Assembly (NCBI GenBank): GCA_024691875.1
Contig: JAILNG010000094.1
Coordinates: 1-41,261, forward strand
DNA from: Lachnospiraceae bacterium
Lineage (GTDB): Bacteria; Bacillota; Clostridia; Lachnospirales; Lachnospiraceae
Length of the DNA: 41,261 bases
Direction: 5' to 3'
Part shown: piece after piece, positions 33,238 to 41,261 of the stretch
Position numbering within the stretch: the stretch's first letter is position 1
Layout of the letters: every line of letters begins with the position of its first letter
The notes under the pieces: generated by a model
What the model was told of the DNA's origin: nothing
Databases searched by the model: none
What the model saw: only the letters and a program-made list of their open reading frames with translations
Position numbers and translations under genes: made by a program

Positions 33238-35475
33238 TCAATAGCCTATCATGGGGTCAAGATCGATCTGACAGATTATTCCCGCAGCCTTGATCTCATC
33301 CCTGTATTCGTCAATTTCGGCACAAATGTCCGTTAACAGACTATACTTTTGTGCCTTGAAATAAACAACGTATCTGTAAAGATCATTTATTTTGGAAATT
33401 CCCGCCGGTGCGGGTCCCATGCTTACAAGTTCTTTATTATCAACTAAGCCGGCAAATTTGTCAATAATTTTTGCCGTAACCCTTCTTAAAGAAGCTCCGC
33501 AATCCGCATCGTTTTTTCCGGAAAAAAGCACTGCCATTATGTGCCCCATAGGCGGATAACAAAGGCTTTTCCTGAAAAGTACTTCCTGTTCGTAGAAAGA
33601 AATGTAATCCTGCTCAGCAGCCGTGGTGATGGCATAATGATCCGGTCTGTAAGTCTGAATGATAACATTTCCCTTAAGGCTTGCTCTTCCCGCTCTCCCC
33701 GCAGCCTGGGCCAGCAGCTGGAAAGTTTTTTCCGCAGCCCTGTAATCCGTGGCATGTAAAGAAAGATCCGCAGCAAGAATGCCCACAAGTGTTACATGAG
33801 GGAAATCATGTCCTTTAACTATCATCTGTGTACCGATCAGAATGTCAGCTTCTTCATTTGCAAACGAAGAAAGGATCTTTTCATAGCTTTCTTTATTTTT
33901 TGTGGTATCCGCATCCATCCTGAGAACTCTTGCCGACGGAAACAGCTTTTTAACCTGTTCCTCTATCTTCTGTGTCCCGGTTCCGAAAGCAGCTATGTAG
34001 GGCGATCCGCAGCTCGGACACTTCTTAGGCATTATTGTTTCGTATCCGCAATAATGGCATCTCAAATGACCGTCTCTGTGCTGTGTGAGAGAAACGGAGC
34101 AATGAGGACATTTGATTGCCTCACCGCAGCTTCTGCAGGAAACGAAACCCGAATAGCCTCTTCTGTTTAAGAAAAGCATGATCTGTTCTTTCTTCTGCAG
34201 CCTGTCGTCCATAAGGCGGACCAATTCGAGAGAAAAGATCGTTCTGTTCTTGTTTTTAAGTTCTTCTCTGAGATCCACGATCTCAACTTCGGGAAGCTCG
34301 GCTTCTTTGGCTCTTTTTGTCAATTTAAGAAGCTTGTATTCCCCGGTCTCCGCTCTTCTGAAGGATTCGAGAGATGGTGTGGCGGATCCCAGCACAAGAG
34401 AAGCACCTGTCATGCGACAGATCTGTTCCGCTACTTCCCTCGCATGATACTTCGGCACTCCTTCACTTTTGTACGCACCTTCATGCTCTTCGTCGATAAC
34501 GATCAGCCCCGGATTTTCAAAAGGAGTAAACAAAGCGGATCTTGGGCCTATCATAATGTCTATGCTGCCTTCTTTAGCTTTAAGATATTGATCGTATCTC
34601 TCTCCCTCGGAAAGTTTTGAATTAAAGAAAGCAACCCTGTCACCGAATCGCTTTGTAAATCTGAGAACAGTCTGGAAAGTAAGAGCTATTTCGGGTATCA
34701 GGACTATTACCTGTTTTCCGTTTTTCACCACATGATCGATGATCTCCATGTAGACTTCTGTTTTGCCGCTTCCCGTGACTCCGAAAACCAGATATGTTTC
34801 CCGCTTTCCTTCCTTAAGGTCATTTATGACCGCGGAGCATGCAGCTTCCTGTTCATCGTTAAGGTTCACTTTTTCCCCGTTTTCATCTGCGGCATAGCTC
34901 TTATTTCTGTCGATCTTTTCACTTCTCACTTCAAGAATTCCCTGCTTTTCAAGAGCAGAGATCGTAGCAGCGCTTATGTTCAGTTTTGAAGACACCAGTT
35001 CTTTCGGAAGTACATTCGTTTCAAGGAGTTCAGCGATCAGCCTTGCTTTTGCAACGTAATGCTTCTTCCTGCTTTCCTCGAGCACTTCTTTTGCTCTTTC
35101 TTCGGTGCAGGCCAAAGCTATCTCAGTTTTTAACTGAGGACGAATGCTCTTTTTAACGGGGAGAACGGTTTTAAGCGCTTCGTTCATCGTTCCGCCGTAG
35201 TTAGTCTTTATCCATGCGGCAAGTTCCAGCATTCTCGAATCTATCGATATGCCTTGAGGAACAACTCCGATGATGTCCCTTATCCTGCTTTCCTCAATTT
35301 TGGGCATGGAAGAAAGACCTACAATATATCCGGTCATTTCCTTTCTGTTACCGAAAGGGATGTTCACTTTCGTACCGATCTTGACGGATGCCTGCAGGTC
35401 TTCAGGTATTCTGTATTGAAATGTTCTGTCGATGGTCTCGTGAGAGATGTCAACAATAATGTCGGCGTAGGTCAT
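33238..35475 (-). CDS. priA: primosomal replication restart helicase PriA
   Basis: Superfamily 2 helicase (745 residues) that reloads the replisome at stalled forks. The N-terminal 3'-DNA-binding domain (DIIVDISHETIDRTFQYRIP) is followed by a winged-helix region. The helicase core carries GVTGSGKTEVYM and DEEH. Eight Cys of two zinc sites lie within CRSCGEAIKCPHCS, CHYCG and CPSCGS, followed by GTQMIVKGHDFP and AAGRAGR. The start ATG 35475 has no strong ribosome site, so translation may be coupled to glgA, which ends 15 bases upstream. Confidence 0.97.
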   Translation of the reverse strand: MTYADIIVDISHETIDRTFQYRIPEDLQASVKIGTKVNIPFGNRKEMTGYIVGLSSMPKIEESRIRDIIGVVPQGISIDSRMLELAAWIKTNYGGTMNEALKTVLPVKKSIRPQLKTEIALACTEERAKEVLEESRKKHYVAKARLIAELLETNVLPKELVSSKLNISAATISALEKQGILEVRSEKIDRNKSYAADENGEKVNLNDEQEAACSAVINDLKEGKRETYLVFGVTGSGKTEVYMEIIDHVVKNGKQVIVLIPEIALTFQTVLRFTKRFGDRVAFFNSKLSEGERYDQYLKAKEGSIDIMIGPRSALFTPFENPGLIVIDEEHEGAYKSEGVPKYHAREVAEQICRMTGASLVLGSATPSLESFRRAETGEYKLLKLTKRAKEAELPEVEIVDLREELKNKNRTIFSLELVRLMDDRLQKKEQIMLFLNRRGYSGFVSCRSCGEAIKCPHCSVSLTQHRDGHLRCHYCGYETIMPKKCPSCGSPYIAAFGTGTQKIEEQVKKLFPSARVLRMDADTTKNKESYEKILSSFANEEADILIGTQMIVKGHDFPHVTLVGILAADLSLHATDYRAAEKTFQLLAQAAGRAGRASLKGNVIIQTYRPDHYAITTAAEQDYISFYEQEVLFRKSLCYPPMGHIMAVLFSGKNDADCGASLRRVTAKIIDKFAGLVDNKELVSMGPAPAGISKINDLYRYVVYFKAQKYSLLTDICAEIDEYRDEIKAAGIICQIDLDPMIGY

Positions 35476-35490
35476 AATACATTCAAACGT

Positions 35491-36939
35491 CTACTTTACG
35501 GATGTGATCTCATCGTAAAGTTCTTCATACTTCTTTGCTGATGTTGTCCAGGAAAAGTCCTTATCCATGGCTCTTTCCACAATCTTATTCCAAGCCCTTT
35601 TCTTATTGTAAAACGTATTCTCCGCGTAACGGATCGTTCTCAGCATTTCATGGGCATTGTAATTCATAAATGAGAATCCGGTCCCCTTGTTCTCGTACTC
35701 GTTGTAAGGCTCAACCGTATCTTTGAGACCGCCTGTTTCACGAACGATGGGAACAGTTCCGTAACGCATTGCCATGAGCTGACTGAGTCCGCAGGGCTCG
35801 AACAGCGAAGGCATCAGGAAAGCGTCACATGAGGCATATATCTTGTGGGCTCTTTCTTCGTTGTAATATATGCTTGCGGAAACCTTACCCTTATATTTCC
35901 ATTCATAGTGTCTGAACAGGTTTTCGTACTTCTGTTCTCCCGTTCCCAGGATGACCAGTTGCAGATCTTCCGCACAGATCTGCTCGATCACACATTCCAC
36001 CAGATCAAGGCCTTTCTGATCTGTAAGACGGGAAACTATGCCCACCATGAATTTTTTATCGTTGACTTCCAAACCCAGCTCCTTTTGAAGCTCGGTCTTA
36101 TCTTTCTTTTTGTTTTCCTTAAAAGTAGCTCTTGAAAAATGATGAGGAATGAATCTGTCTGTCTGAGGATTATATTCCTTGTAATCTATACCGTTTACAA
36201 TCCCTCTTAGGCAGTTGTTTCTTGCACGCATGAGACCGTCTAAGCCTTCACCGTAGTAAGGCATCTGGATCTCTTTTGCATATTGTTCCGATACGGTGGT
36301 CACATAATCGGCATAAACGATACCACCCTTAAGATAATTGGCGTCGCCGTAGGCTTCCAGCTTATCATCGGTAAAATAGTAGGGTGAAAGGCCTGCAATG
36401 TCCATTACAGTCTTCTTGTTCCATATGCCTTGGAACTTAAGGTTATGGATCGTCATGATGCTCTTGATGCCGCGATAGAATTCTCCGCCGTAGAACGAAT
36501 CATGGAGATAAACAGGTAAAAGCCCCGTCTGCCAATCATTGCAATGAATGATGTCGGGACGGAAATTAATGAGAGGAAGCGAAGAAAGCACCGCTCTGTC
36601 AAAGAAAGCAAACTTCTCAATATCCTCATAGATGTTTCCATAAGGCTTTTCGCCGTTAAAATAGTACTCGTTGTCTATAAAATAGAATCTGACACCGTCA
36701 ATCTCTGTTTCAAGAACGCCGACATATTGCCTTCTCCAGCCCAGATCCATGTAAAAGCTTGTAACAAACTGCATCTTGTCCTTGTACTTTTGCGGAATGG
36801 CTTTGTAATTGGGTATGATCACTCTGACATCAAATTTTTCCTTATCGGTGTACTTTGGCAATTCGCCGACAACGTCAGCCAAACCGCCGGTTTTGATGAA
36901 GGGTACGCATTCCGATGATACAAGCAAAATGTTTTTCAT
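35491..36939 (-). CDS. glgA: glycogen synthase (ADP-glucose type)
   Basis: GT5 glycosyltransferase (482 residues) extending alpha-1,4-glucan from ADP-glucose. Motifs are KTGGLADVVGELP at 16-28 (nucleotide-sugar binding), HCNDWQTGLLP, YADYVTTVSEQYAKEIQ, and the C-terminal FEPCGLSQLMAMRYGTVPIVRETGGL. No other glycogen genes (glgB, glgC, glgD, glgP) are in the window. It sits between recN and priA; its ATG overlaps the recN stop by four bases. Confidence 0.95.
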   Translation of the reverse strand: MKNILLVSSECVPFIKTGGLADVVGELPKYTDKEKFDVRVIIPNYKAIPQKYKDKMQFVTSFYMDLGWRRQYVGVLETEIDGVRFYFIDNEYYFNGEKPYGNIYEDIEKFAFFDRAVLSSLPLINFRPDIIHCNDWQTGLLPVYLHDSFYGGEFYRGIKSIMTIHNLKFQGIWNKKTVMDIAGLSPYYFTDDKLEAYGDANYLKGGIVYADYVTTVSEQYAKEIQMPYYGEGLDGLMRARNNCLRGIVNGIDYKEYNPQTDRFIPHHFSRATFKENKKKDKTELQKELGLEVNDKKFMVGIVSRLTDQKGLDLVECVIEQICAEDLQLVILGTGEQKYENLFRHYEWKYKGKVSASIYYNEERAHKIYASCDAFLMPSLFEPCGLSQLMAMRYGTVPIVRETGGLKDTVEPYNEYENKGTGFSFMNYNAHEMLRTIRYAENTFYNKKRAWNKIVERAMDKDFSWTTSAKKYEELYDEITSVK

Positions 36940-38645
36940 TGTTTCAAGCTCCTTGTTTTTTTAATGTCGTTTGCAAGCGAGATCATCTCTCTTGCATTTT
37001 CGAGAACTGTATTTGTTATCTCCGCACCGCCCAGTATCCTTGCAAGTTCGGTGATCCTGTCTTGATCGCTCAGTTCTCGTATCTCTGTCTTTACGCTTGA
37101 ACTGCCGTTTGTCTTTTCAATGACGAAATGAGTGTCCGCCATGGAAGCGATCTGGGCCAGATGCGTAATACAGATGATCTGATGTGTACCTGCAAGAACG
37201 CCCAGTTTTTCGGAAACCTTTTGGGCAGTTCTTCCGGAAATTCCCGTATCTATCTCGTCGAAGATAAGACTGGGGATCTCGTCCTTATCCGCAAGTACGG
37301 TTTTTATCGCGAGCATGATCCTGGAAAGTTCACCGCCGGAAGCCACTTTAACCAAAGGCTTCTCCGGTTCTCCGGGATTAAGCGAGATCATAAATTCGCA
37401 TGAGTCATTACCCGTTGCGTTAAATCTGCTCGTTTTTTCCAGCTTTGCACCGAAATGGGCTGCCACAAAATTCAAGCTCTTAAGCTCTTCTCCGATCCTT
37501 ACCGAGAGCATGTCCGCAGCTTTCTTTCTTAATGCCGAGATCTTTTCGCAAATGCTCAGGCAGGTATTTCTTTCTTTTTCTTCCCGCTTTTTAAGATCAG
37601 CCAGATATTCATCGAAGTTCTCCAGCTTTTTAAGTTTTTCTCTTGCTTCGTCTGCAAATTTCAGAACATCTCCGATGGATCCGTTGATCCCTGCATATTT
37701 TTTCTTGAGGTTATTGATAACATCAAGTCTTTCGGGTACTTCGGCAAAACGTTCAGCCGAGTTTTGCGGCTTATTGATGTAGTTTTCAGCATTATGTTTA
37801 AAATCATAGATCAAAGAAGATGCATTTTCAAGAATATCCGAAAGCTCAGAAAGCTTCTCATCAAACTGCACCGCTTTTTTTAAAAAGCGTACCGCTTCTC
37901 CGATCAGATCTCCGGCATTGCCGCTTTCCGAATCACTGACAAGCTGCAGGCTTTGAGAAAGAGCTTCCATGATCTGTTTGGAATTTGATAAAACCTTAAA
38001 TTCCTCTTCCAGTTCTACATCTTCGCCTTCCTTAAGAGCAGCGGTATCGATCTCGTTAATGGCAAATTCAAGATAGGTGCTGTCAGTGTCCTTACTGATG
38101 TCGGTACTTAAAGCACTCTCAAGTTCCTTTGAAGTCTTGTTCCAAAGCTCGTATTCATTTTTCATTTCGGAAAGGAGTTTATCATTTTCCGATCCCGCAA
38201 ACTTATCCAAAAGCTTGATGTGGGAAGATGCTTTAAGAAGTGAATGATGTTCGTTTTGTCCGTGTATATCCAGCAAAAGAGAGGAACAGTTTTTCAGTTC
38301 CTCAAGAGTAACGGTTTCACCGTTTATTTTGCATATGCTTTTTCCTGCTGCCGTGATCTTTCTGGAGATCAGGATCTCGCCGTCATCAGGATAAATGTCG
38401 CGCTCTTTAAGTTCTTCACATGTTTTCTCGGGAACAGCGGTAAATGTGAGTTCAATAAGAGCATAATCAGCTCCGTATCTGATTATGTCTCTGGAAACTT
38501 TTTCTCCCAGAGCCGCATTTACGGAGCCGATCAATATGGATTTTCCCGCGCCGGTTTCTCCGGTCAGGATGTTCAATCCGTTTTTAAATTCAATCTCAGT
38601 TTCGTCTATAATTGCATAATTCTTGACGAATAATCTGCTTAACAT
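36936..38645 (-). CDS. recN: DNA repair protein RecN
   Basis: SMC-like ATPase (569 residues) recruited to double-strand breaks. The Walker A GETGAGKS is at 29-36, the Q-loop region is LLDIHGQNEHHSLL, a coiled-coil arm spans about 150-370, and the ABC signature ASGGELSRIMLA and Walker B LIFDEIDTGISGR are in the C-terminal half. ATG 38645 follows TAGGAGG by seven bases. It begins only 21 bases after the surface-protein gene, with no terminator between. Confidence 0.97.
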   Translation of the reverse strand: MLSRLFVKNYAIIDETEIEFKNGLNILTGETGAGKSILIGSVNAALGEKVSRDIIRYGADYALIELTFTAVPEKTCEELKERDIYPDDGEILISRKITAAGKSICKINGETVTLEELKNCSSLLLDIHGQNEHHSLLKASSHIKLLDKFAGSENDKLLSEMKNEYELWNKTSKELESALSTDISKDTDSTYLEFAINEIDTAALKEGEDVELEEEFKVLSNSKQIMEALSQSLQLVSDSESGNAGDLIGEAVRFLKKAVQFDEKLSELSDILENASSLIYDFKHNAENYINKPQNSAERFAEVPERLDVINNLKKKYAGINGSIGDVLKFADEAREKLKKLENFDEYLADLKKREEKERNTCLSICEKISALRKKAADMLSVRIGEELKSLNFVAAHFGAKLEKTSRFNATGNDSCEFMISLNPGEPEKPLVKVASGGELSRIMLAIKTVLADKDEIPSLIFDEIDTGISGRTAQKVSEKLGVLAGTHQIICITHLAQIASMADTHFVIEKTNGSSSVKTEIRELSDQDRITELARILGGAEITNTVLENAREMISLANDIKKTRSLKQ

Positions 38646-38666
38646 TTGAAGTCCTCCTAAAGCTTA

Positions 38667-41261
38667 CTATCTTGTAACCTTTACTATGCACTCCAAAGTA
38701 CGCCCGTTAACCTTTGCAGTAACAACTGTGGTACCTGTTTTTCTTGCCGTAATGTTTCCGTTTGCCACTTCGCAGATCGTAGTATCTTCAACGTCCCAAC
38801 GTACTGTTGTGTTTACGCCGTCAAGATAAACTCTGAAAGAGGAATAAACCGGTATTTCAACATAGCTTCTGCTCAGTCCCAGGACAGTGACTGCGATGGT
38901 TGCTGTTTTACCGGAGGTGGTCGTTACGGTAACTGTGGTCTGTCCCACCATATTAGCCGTGATCTCACCGTTTTCGGAAACTGAAGCTACAGTATCATTA
39001 TTTGTGGTCCATGTCAAGTCATCTGTGGAAGATACCGGTTTAATGTGTGATGTTATTGTCTTCGACTCTCCGGGCATCAACGAGATCTCAGCATCAGATA
39101 CGGTGATACCTGTAGCTGCAATGGGTTCGATAACAAGCACGAAGCATCGTGCCGTCTTTCCGGAATTATCCTGAGCACTTGCAACAACCCAGGCATTACC
39201 CTTTTTGATACCTGTAACAACGCCGTCCGTGTCTACCAGCGCAACCGAATTGTCTTCCTTTGTCATGGCCGAATCCATTACCAGCCAGTTAACTTTATTG
39301 TATGTGGCATTCGAAGGACTTACGGTAGCTTCAAGCTTCTGTGTGTGTCCTACGATTACCGTGATGTAGCTTTCATTCAGTTCGATCTTTGTTACTTCTC
39401 TTACAACTTCGATCTTTACAAAGGCCTTTGCGTCGCCCTCTGCAGCTTCAACCGTAATTGTAGTGGATCCGTAATTGATACCTGTGATCATTCCGTATTT
39501 GTCTACGGTTGCTACAGATTCATCATCCGAGTACCATTCCAGCTCGGTATCGGAAACAGTGTCTCCGTTTGTGATCTGTGCATCTATAGTAACAGTGTTT
39601 CCAAGTCCCAAAATGTAGGAAGAAGGATTGACTATGATCTTTGTGATGAGTTCCTCGACCTTTACCATACAGAAGCCTGTAAAGCCTCCGTCTACGGAAG
39701 TAAAGGAAACTACCGTGTAACCACCCTTAACGCCTGTTACTTTACCTGCTTCGTCAACTGTAGCTATGCTCGGATCAAGGGATGTCCATTTACCGTCGGT
39801 TACGGAAGTTCCGTCGGGATCAAAGACAGCATCAAGTGTATAGCTCTCTCCGATTCCGATAACAATGGAAGTTTCGTCCAGTTTCATAGACTTTGCAGCC
39901 TGAAGGACTGTTACGGTACAGAAGGAATTCTTTCCACCCTGAGTGGAAACCATGACGGTTGTCTTTCCGGGCTTCAGGGCGATCAGACGTCCGGTCTGGG
40001 AAACGGAAACTATGCCCGTGTCAAGAGATTGCCAGGTGAGGGAACTCTCTGTCGAATCGGCAGGTGTGAGGCTTACCGAAAGATCAAAGTACTCACCCAC
40101 GTTCAAAGTAACTTCAGAGTAGTTCATTGTAACGTCAGTAGCCACCTGCTTAACGGTTACTGTACAAAGATCCCAGTATTTACCGTCTTTTGTCATGACC
40201 ATGAAAGTTGTCTTTCCGACCGCTCTTGCTGTTACCACAAGTGTATGGTCGTCGCCCTGAGTTACGGAAGCTATCTTGCTGTCAAAAACGTTGATGTCGA
40301 TCACATCATTGCTTGCATCTGCGGGAAGGATAACGTAAGGAAGTCTGTAAACCTCTCCCTTGTACATTTCCAGCTCGTGGTCATCCAACGAAATGGAATC
40401 AACCGCCTGCAGTATGGTAACAGTACACATGGCGGTGAATTCGGGGTTCAGTACAGACTGAGCCATGATCGTAGCTTCACCTTCTTTAAGGACGGTGATC
40501 TTACCGTTTGAGTCTACCGAAACAACAGAAGGCTTGGAGGATGTCCAGACAACACTGGAATCGGAAGCGTTACTGGGTTCCAGGTAAGCATACAACTGAT
40601 AGGTTCCCGCAGTTTCGGGAAGTGTCAGTGTGTACTCTGAAAGCTTGAGTCCCGTAACTTCCTGATAAACCGTAACTTCGCAGTAGCCGCACACGATGTT
40701 TGCGGGGTTTATGGCTGTGAGCACCGCACTGCCGGGCTTCAAAGCCTCGATGGTTGCGGATGTGCCCACGTTGACACCATCAACAAACGAGAATATTGTT
40801 TCATCGGAGGATACCCACGTAAGATTTGTAGAATCTCCCGTAAATTGTGCGATTATGGTCTTATAATCTCCCACCTCGATCTGAAGTTCCTTCGGTGAGA
40901 GCGTTACTTTCGTCGCAGTGTTCTTTACCGTGATCTCGGCGTAGGCATTCTTTTCGACGCCGTTAATGATCTGGTAGGCTCTGATGGTTACAACGCCTCG
41001 CTTAAGAGCTTTTACCATAACGGAACCGTAGCCGTTGTCTTCCACCGTTGCGATGGATGTGTCAAGTGATTCCCAGTAAATGTCGTAGTCCTTGTTAGTG
41101 CAGGCAGCGTACAGCGGATAACTTCCGCCGGCATACATTATAAATTCCGTTGCACCGTCCGAAGCAAGCATAGTGTTGCTGATCGAAAGGTAATCGATAA
41201 CGTGCACCTTATAAACAACATCTTCAACAGTAGCACCGATCGAAGGCGGGAACATGGAGTT
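38667..41261 (-). CDS. Big_2 Ig-like repeat surface protein, 5' end outside window
   Basis: C-terminal 864 codons of a larger secreted or surface protein; the frame is open at the right edge, so the N-terminus and any signal peptide are not seen. It is a string of about ten bacterial Ig-like (Big_2) repeats of 80-90 residues. Each shows the pattern V(T/S)…L….L..G….L…..P………W.S.D..IA.V…G.V.….G.T.I….…C.V.V. Seven of the ten repeats have a Cys in the last strand. There is no LPxTG, SLH, choline-binding or transmembrane segment at the C-terminus, which ends straight after a repeat. Anchoring must therefore be N-terminal or non-covalent. Such repeats usually serve adhesion or act as spacers; the specific function is unknown. 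Confidence 0.85.
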   Translation of the reverse strand, partial: NSMFPPSIGATVEDVVYKVHVIDYLSISNTMLASDGATEFIMYAGGSYPLYAACTNKDYDIYWESLDTSIATVEDNGYGSVMVKALKRGVVTIRAYQIINGVEKNAYAEITVKNTATKVTLSPKELQIEVGDYKTIIAQFTGDSTNLTWVSSDETIFSFVDGVNVGTSATIEALKPGSAVLTAINPANIVCGYCEVTVYQEVTGLKLSEYTLTLPETAGTYQLYAYLEPSNASDSSVVWTSSKPSVVSVDSNGKITVLKEGEATIMAQSVLNPEFTAMCTVTILQAVDSISLDDHELEMYKGEVYRLPYVILPADASNDVIDINVFDSKIASVTQGDDHTLVVTARAVGKTTFMVMTKDGKYWDLCTVTVKQVATDVTMNYSEVTLNVGEYFDLSVSLTPADSTESSLTWQSLDTGIVSVSQTGRLIALKPGKTTVMVSTQGGKNSFCTVTVLQAAKSMKLDETSIVIGIGESYTLDAVFDPDGTSVTDGKWTSLDPSIATVDEAGKVTGVKGGYTVVSFTSVDGGFTGFCMVKVEELITKIIVNPSSYILGLGNTVTIDAQITNGDTVSDTELEWYSDDESVATVDKYGMITGINYGSTTITVEAAEGDAKAFVKIEVVREVTKIELNESYITVIVGHTQKLEATVSPSNATYNKVNWLVMDSAMTKEDNSVALVDTDGVVTGIKKGNAWVVASAQDNSGKTARCFVLVIEPIAATGITVSDAEISLMPGESKTITSHIKPVSSTDDLTWTTNNDTVASVSENGEITANMVGQTTVTVTTTSGKTATIAVTVLGLSRSYVEIPVYSSFRVYLDGVNTTVRWDVEDTTICEVANGNITARKTGTTVVTAKVNGRTLECIVKVTR

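Noticed and set aside
39345-40511. Long plus-strand open frame (388 codons) opposite the Ig-like repeat gene
   Set aside because: It lies wholly antisense to repetitive coding DNA, has low-complexity Tyr/Cys/Ser-rich content, matches no known domain and lacks a ribosome site. It is a shadow of the repeats.
38667-41261. Possible DNA-level tandem repeat array in the surface-protein gene
   Set aside because: The protein repeats are clear but have diverged at the nucleotide level; I see no near-identical tandem units that would mark recent expansion.

Overview
The window comes from a Gram-positive, low-to-moderate GC member of the Clostridia, most likely family Lachnospiraceae. The evidence is the protein signatures, the PASTA-domain kinase, the MraZ-type division operon, strong AGGAGG ribosome binding sites and the gene orders. 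I recognise 37 protein genes, and all of them are on the minus strand, so transcription runs from high to low coordinates. No tRNA, rRNA, CRISPR array, transposase or prophage gene was found, and no stretch over 300 bases lacks a gene.

Layout in the direction of transcription: (1) 41261-24543 is one long co-directional block. It starts with the C-terminal part of a repetitive bacterial Ig-like (Big_2) surface protein. Then come recN, glgA, priA, def, fmt, rlmN, a PP2C phosphatase, a PASTA Ser/Thr kinase, rsgA, rpe and a membrane HD-GYP protein. Most junctions overlap or are under 40 bases apart. (2) ychF (24412-23315) has its own sigma-A-type promoter and ends in two tandem terminators. (3) 23122-15733 is a reduced division and cell-wall (dcw) cluster: mraZ, rsmH, ftsL, a class B PBP, ftsW, ftsQ/divIB and ftsZ. 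A promoter upstream of mraZ is overlaid by five GTGG-like boxes at helical spacing, the expected target of MraZ autoregulation. mraY, murD, murG and ftsA are absent from the cluster.

(4) 15666-6416 is a ten-gene cation/proton antiporter operon in the order E, F, G, DUF4040 (MbhD-like), an MbhE-MrpB fusion, C, then four consecutive NuoL/M/N-type (MrpD-like) subunits. The order copies the membrane arm of archaeal Mbh/Mbx complexes, but no hydrogenase or other redox subunit is present. This is the most unusual system in the window. (5) folD, rimO, pgsA and a GerMN-domain lipoprotein follow directly (6397-2983) and end at a strong hairpin terminator. (6) A 158-bp nested palindromic element with 13-bp terminal inverted repeats (2782-2939) separates that terminator from the last operon: a BaiN/YhiN-type flavoprotein, cmk and ispH (2764-1). 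ispH runs off the left edge.

The genes mix housekeeping translation and repair functions (def, fmt, rlmN, rsgA, rimO, priA, recN), peptidoglycan growth and division with a kinase/phosphatase pair that usually controls it, and membrane bioenergetics. Several gene starts were revised on ribosome-binding-site evidence; ftsZ, the phosphatase and the GerMN lipoprotein probably start at TTG, and rsgA at GTG.
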